Positions 5,018 to 7,496 of a stretch of DNA of 7,496 nt are shown here, one piece after another. A model generated the notes under the pieces. The model searched no databases. It had not been told where the DNA came from and saw only the letters and a program-made list of their open reading frames with translations. Numbering within the stretch: position 1 is the first letter of the stretch; each line of letters begins with the position of its first letter. The DNA is from Flavobacteriaceae bacterium (lineage in GTDB: Bacteria > Bacteroidota > Bacteroidia > Flavobacteriales > Flavobacteriaceae): positions 1 to 7,496 of the forward strand of contig VMCO01000047.1 of the NCBI GenBank assembly GCA_008081325.1, written 5' to 3'. The position numbers and the translations under genes were made by a program.

Positions 5018-7496
5018 ATGTCAAATAATAAAAAATATTGGAAAAATTTAGCAGAATTAGATTCTGCAAATGACAATGTGTTTGACAATTTACAGAACAA
5101 AGAATTTGTTGAAGAAATTCCAGTTGATGAGTTTTTGTCAGACAAGGATAATCTTGCTAATAGCTCTACAACTAGAAGAGATTTTTTAAAGTATATAGGA
5201 TTTAGTACAGCGGCAGCTACATTAGCTGCGTGTGAGGGTCCTGTTGTAAAATCTATTCCTTATGTTGTTCAACCTAAGGAAATAATTCCAGGTGTTGCTA
5301 ACTACTACGCTACAACTATTGGAAACGGTTATGATTTTGCTAATATATTGATAAAAAACAGAGAAGGAAGACCTATCAAGGTTGAAAAAAACTCATTGGC
5401 TCCTGCTGAACATGCTGCCAATGCAAGAGTGCATGCTTCAATTCTTGATTTGTATGACAATGCTAGATTAGCTCAACCAACCAAAGATAATATGCCTATT
5501 TCTTGGTTTGGTTTTGAATATGAAACCAAGTCAAAACTTGAAGAAATTTCTAAATCATCAAAAGATATTGTTTTACTTACTCAAACTTTTGCAAGTCCTT
5601 CAACAAAAAAATTAATTGATGATTTCAGAAGTAAATACAAAAATGTAAGACATGTTGTTTATGATTCGATTTCTGAATCAAAGGCTCTTGATGCATATGA
5701 GTCAAGATTTGGGGAAAGAGGATTTGCAAATTATGATTTTTCCGAGTCTACGCTTATTGTTTCCATTGGTGCTGATTTTCTTGGTGATTGGCAAGGCGGG
5801 GGATTTGATGTTTCATATGCAAAAGGAAGAATACCCAAAAAAGGAAAAATGTCTAGACATATTCAGTTTGAATCTAATATGACTCTTTCAGGGGCTAATT
5901 CTGATTTACGTATTCCTCTTAAACATCAAGAACAAAAGCTTGTAATATTAGAGATTTATAATTCACTTTTTAGTAATAAAATTAATATCAAATCTGACTT
6001 GACTATTTCTGATAAGTTGAGAAAAGTTATTGATTCTACAATCAGTGAAATTAAATCTAATAAAAAAGGTTCGGTAATAATTTCAGGTATACAGGATGAA
6101 AATTACCAAGACCTAATTCTTCAAATAAATGAAAAAATTGAAAGCAACTCATTTATGCCTTCTAAAACAATCTTAACTAGAAATGGTAAAGATGAAAATG
6201 TAAATGAGTTAATTTCTGACATGAATAAAGGAAAGGTTGGCGCTCTTATAATGTGTGGTGTTAACCCAGTCTATACATTATCTAATTCTGAGGAATTTGT
6301 AAATGCATTACAACAAATTGAAATGTCTGTATGTTTTTCTATGAAAAATGACGAAACAGCAAGTCAATCAAAATATGTCGCTGCTTCAAATCACTACTTA
6401 GAATCTTGGTGTGATTATGAATTAGTTTCAAATGAATTTTCATTAGCTCAGCCTGTTATTAAAACGCTTTTTGATACTAAACAATTTCAAGAAATTTTAT
6501 TGGTCTGGAATGAAAATAAAACTTCAATTCATGATTATATTAAGAATTATTGGAAAACTAACATTTTAGGCTCTAACTCATGGAATAAAGCATTACATGA
6601 TGGCGTATTTGTTAAAAGAAGAAAAAATAAATCTTCATCAAAATCAAAATTCAGCAAAAACACTTTTGAGTTAAAGGCTGTTAATTCTTCAAACCAATTT
6701 GAATTAAATATTTATCCAAAAACTGGTATGGGTGATGGTCAGCATGCTAACAATCCATGGTTACAAGAATTTCCAGATCCATTAACCCGAGCTACTTGGG
6801 ATAATTATCTTACCATTTCTGAACATGATGCAAAAGAAATCGGATTATACCTGGAGCCAAGTACATTTTTTAATCAATCAAGAAATGATGCTAACGGAGG
6901 TTTAAATGGAAAATATGCTATAATTAAAATAGATAATAAAGAAATTAAAGTTCCAGCATTAATTCAGCCAGGACAGGCTAGAGGTACCGTTGGTTTAGCA
7001 TTTGGTTACGGAAGATCAAAAGGAGTTAAATCAGAAATGATGACAGGTGTTAATGCTTATCAATTGTATAAAAATTTCAATTCTTCACAAAGTGTAGAAA
7101 TTTCTTCCACTAATGAAATTCATGAATTTGCTTGTATTCAACTTCAGAATACACTAATGGGAAGAGGTGACATTATTAAGGAAACTAGTTTAGAAATTTT
7201 TAACACTAAAGACTCTAACGTTTGGAATAGTGAAGCTGTTGTTTCATTAAATCATATTGAAACACCAGTTTCTTCACCAGACGTAGATTTATGGCAGGAA
7301 TTTGATAGATCTATTGGACATCATTTTAATTTATCTATTGATTTAAATGCTTGCACCGGTTGTGGTGCTTGCGTAATTGCTTGTCATACCGAAAATAATG
7401 TACCTGTAGTCGGAAAAAGTGAGATTAGAAAGAGTAGAGATATGCATTGGTTAAGAATTGACAGATACTATTCTTCTGAAGATTCTTTTTATGAAG
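5018..7496 (+). CDS. actB: ACIII subunit ActB: Tat-exported iron-sulfur subunit of the molybdopterin oxidoreductase superfamily (3' end outside window)
   Basis: ActB is the large periplasmic subunit of alternative complex III and passes electrons through iron-sulfur clusters to the hemes of ActA. The frame is open from ATG 5018 to the window edge (826 complete codons); family members run to roughly 1000 residues. The start MSNNKKYWKNLAEL is typical. A Tat motif TTRRDFLK is at 51-58 (twin Arg 53-54), then GFSTAAATLAAC, where LAAC (69-72) reads as a lipobox. Residues about 73-760 resemble a molybdopterin oxidoreductase (GVNPVY at 414-419, PWLQEFPDP at 580-588). The N-terminal cysteine cluster of catalytic relatives is absent, fitting the known lack of molybdenum cofactor in ActB. 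A Ser/Lys-rich linker is at 533-547. The ferredoxin-like part begins with C779, C782, C785 and C789 (CxxCxxCxxxC); further clusters should lie beyond the edge. No frameshift is seen. Expected downstream: actC (NrfD-like), actD, actE, actF. Confidence 0.93.
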   Translation, partial: MSNNKKYWKNLAELDSANDNVFDNLQNKEFVEEIPVDEFLSDKDNLANSSTTRRDFLKYIGFSTAAATLAACEGPVVKSIPYVVQPKEIIPGVANYYATTIGNGYDFANILIKNREGRPIKVEKNSLAPAEHAANARVHASILDLYDNARLAQPTKDNMPISWFGFEYETKSKLEEISKSSKDIVLLTQTFASPSTKKLIDDFRSKYKNVRHVVYDSISESKALDAYESRFGERGFANYDFSESTLIVSIGADFLGDWQGGGFDVSYAKGRIPKKGKMSRHIQFESNMTLSGANSDLRIPLKHQEQKLVILEIYNSLFSNKINIKSDLTISDKLRKVIDSTISEIKSNKKGSVIISGIQDENYQDLILQINEKIESNSFMPSKTILTRNGKDENVNELISDMNKGKVGALIMCGVNPVYTLSNSEEFVNALQQIEMSVCFSMKNDETASQSKYVAASNHYLESWCDYELVSNEFSLAQPVIKTLFDTKQFQEILLVWNENKTSIHDYIKNYWKTNILGSNSWNKALHDGVFVKRRKNKSSSKSKFSKNTFELKAVNSSNQFELNIYPKTGMGDGQHANNPWLQEFPDPLTRATWDNYLTISEHDAKEIGLYLEPSTFFNQSRNDANGGLNGKYAIIKIDNKEIKVPALIQPGQARGTVGLAFGYGRSKGVKSEMMTGVNAYQLYKNFNSSQSVEISSTNEIHEFACIQLQNTLMGRGDIIKETSLEIFNTKDSNVWNSEAVVSLNHIETPVSSPDVDLWQEFDRSIGHHFNLSIDLNACTGCGACVIACHTENNVPVVGKSEIRKSRDMHWLRIDRYYSSEDSFYE

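Noticed and set aside
5652..5882. Plus-strand open frame of 76 codons
   Set aside because: It lies inside actB in another frame. The true frame is continuous through this stretch and matches ActB.
5018..7496. Catalytic molybdopterin oxidoreductase (for example polysulfide or formate type)
   Set aside because: The N-terminal cysteine cluster typical of catalytic members is absent. The fused C-terminal ferredoxin part and the preceding pentaheme cytochrome gene identify ActB of alternative complex III.

Overview
The window is about 7.5 kb of AT-rich chromosome (GC near one third, judged by eye) that looks like a member of the Bacteroidota, most likely a flavobacterium. Four things point there: the wording of NusA, IF2 and the respiratory proteins; strong use of AGA for arginine; start codons without Shine-Dalgarno sequences; and the gene order nusA - infB - small SPOR protein - alternative complex III. 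I cannot name the genus.

Layout. Positions 1-506 hold the 3' end of nusA (transcription elongation/termination factor), followed after 17 bases by a complete infB (translation initiation factor IF2, 524-3085). A small exported SPOR-domain protein lies on the opposite strand (3082-3495). It converges on infB so tightly that both genes end in the same palindromic TTAA. A 173-base divergent intergenic region (3496-3668) follows. It holds candidate Bacteroidota-type promoters and an A/T-rich inverted repeat. Then come actA (3669-5000), encoding a hexaheme membrane-bound cytochrome c, and 17 bases later actB (5018 to beyond the right edge). ActB is the large Tat-exported iron-sulfur subunit, related to molybdopterin oxidoreductases but without the cofactor site. 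actB has no stop codon inside the window, so it runs off the end.

How the genes work together. nusA and infB form the end of the widely conserved rimP-nusA-infB information-processing operon. actA and actB are the first two genes of an alternative complex III (ACIII) operon. ACIII is a quinol:electron-acceptor oxidoreductase that replaces cytochrome bc1 in many Bacteroidota and passes electrons from menaquinol to a cytochrome c or directly to a terminal oxidase. The remaining subunits (actC-actF) and often cytochrome oxidase genes are expected just to the right, but this cannot be seen here.

Overall this is a core-genome region with recognisable genes and no mobile elements, CRISPR arrays, tRNA or rRNA genes. 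I found no convincing undescribed system. The points worth a second look are the shared TTAA stop, the two-membrane-span hexaheme architecture of ActA, the combined Tat and lipobox signal of ActB, and the layout of promoter-like motifs around the actA start.
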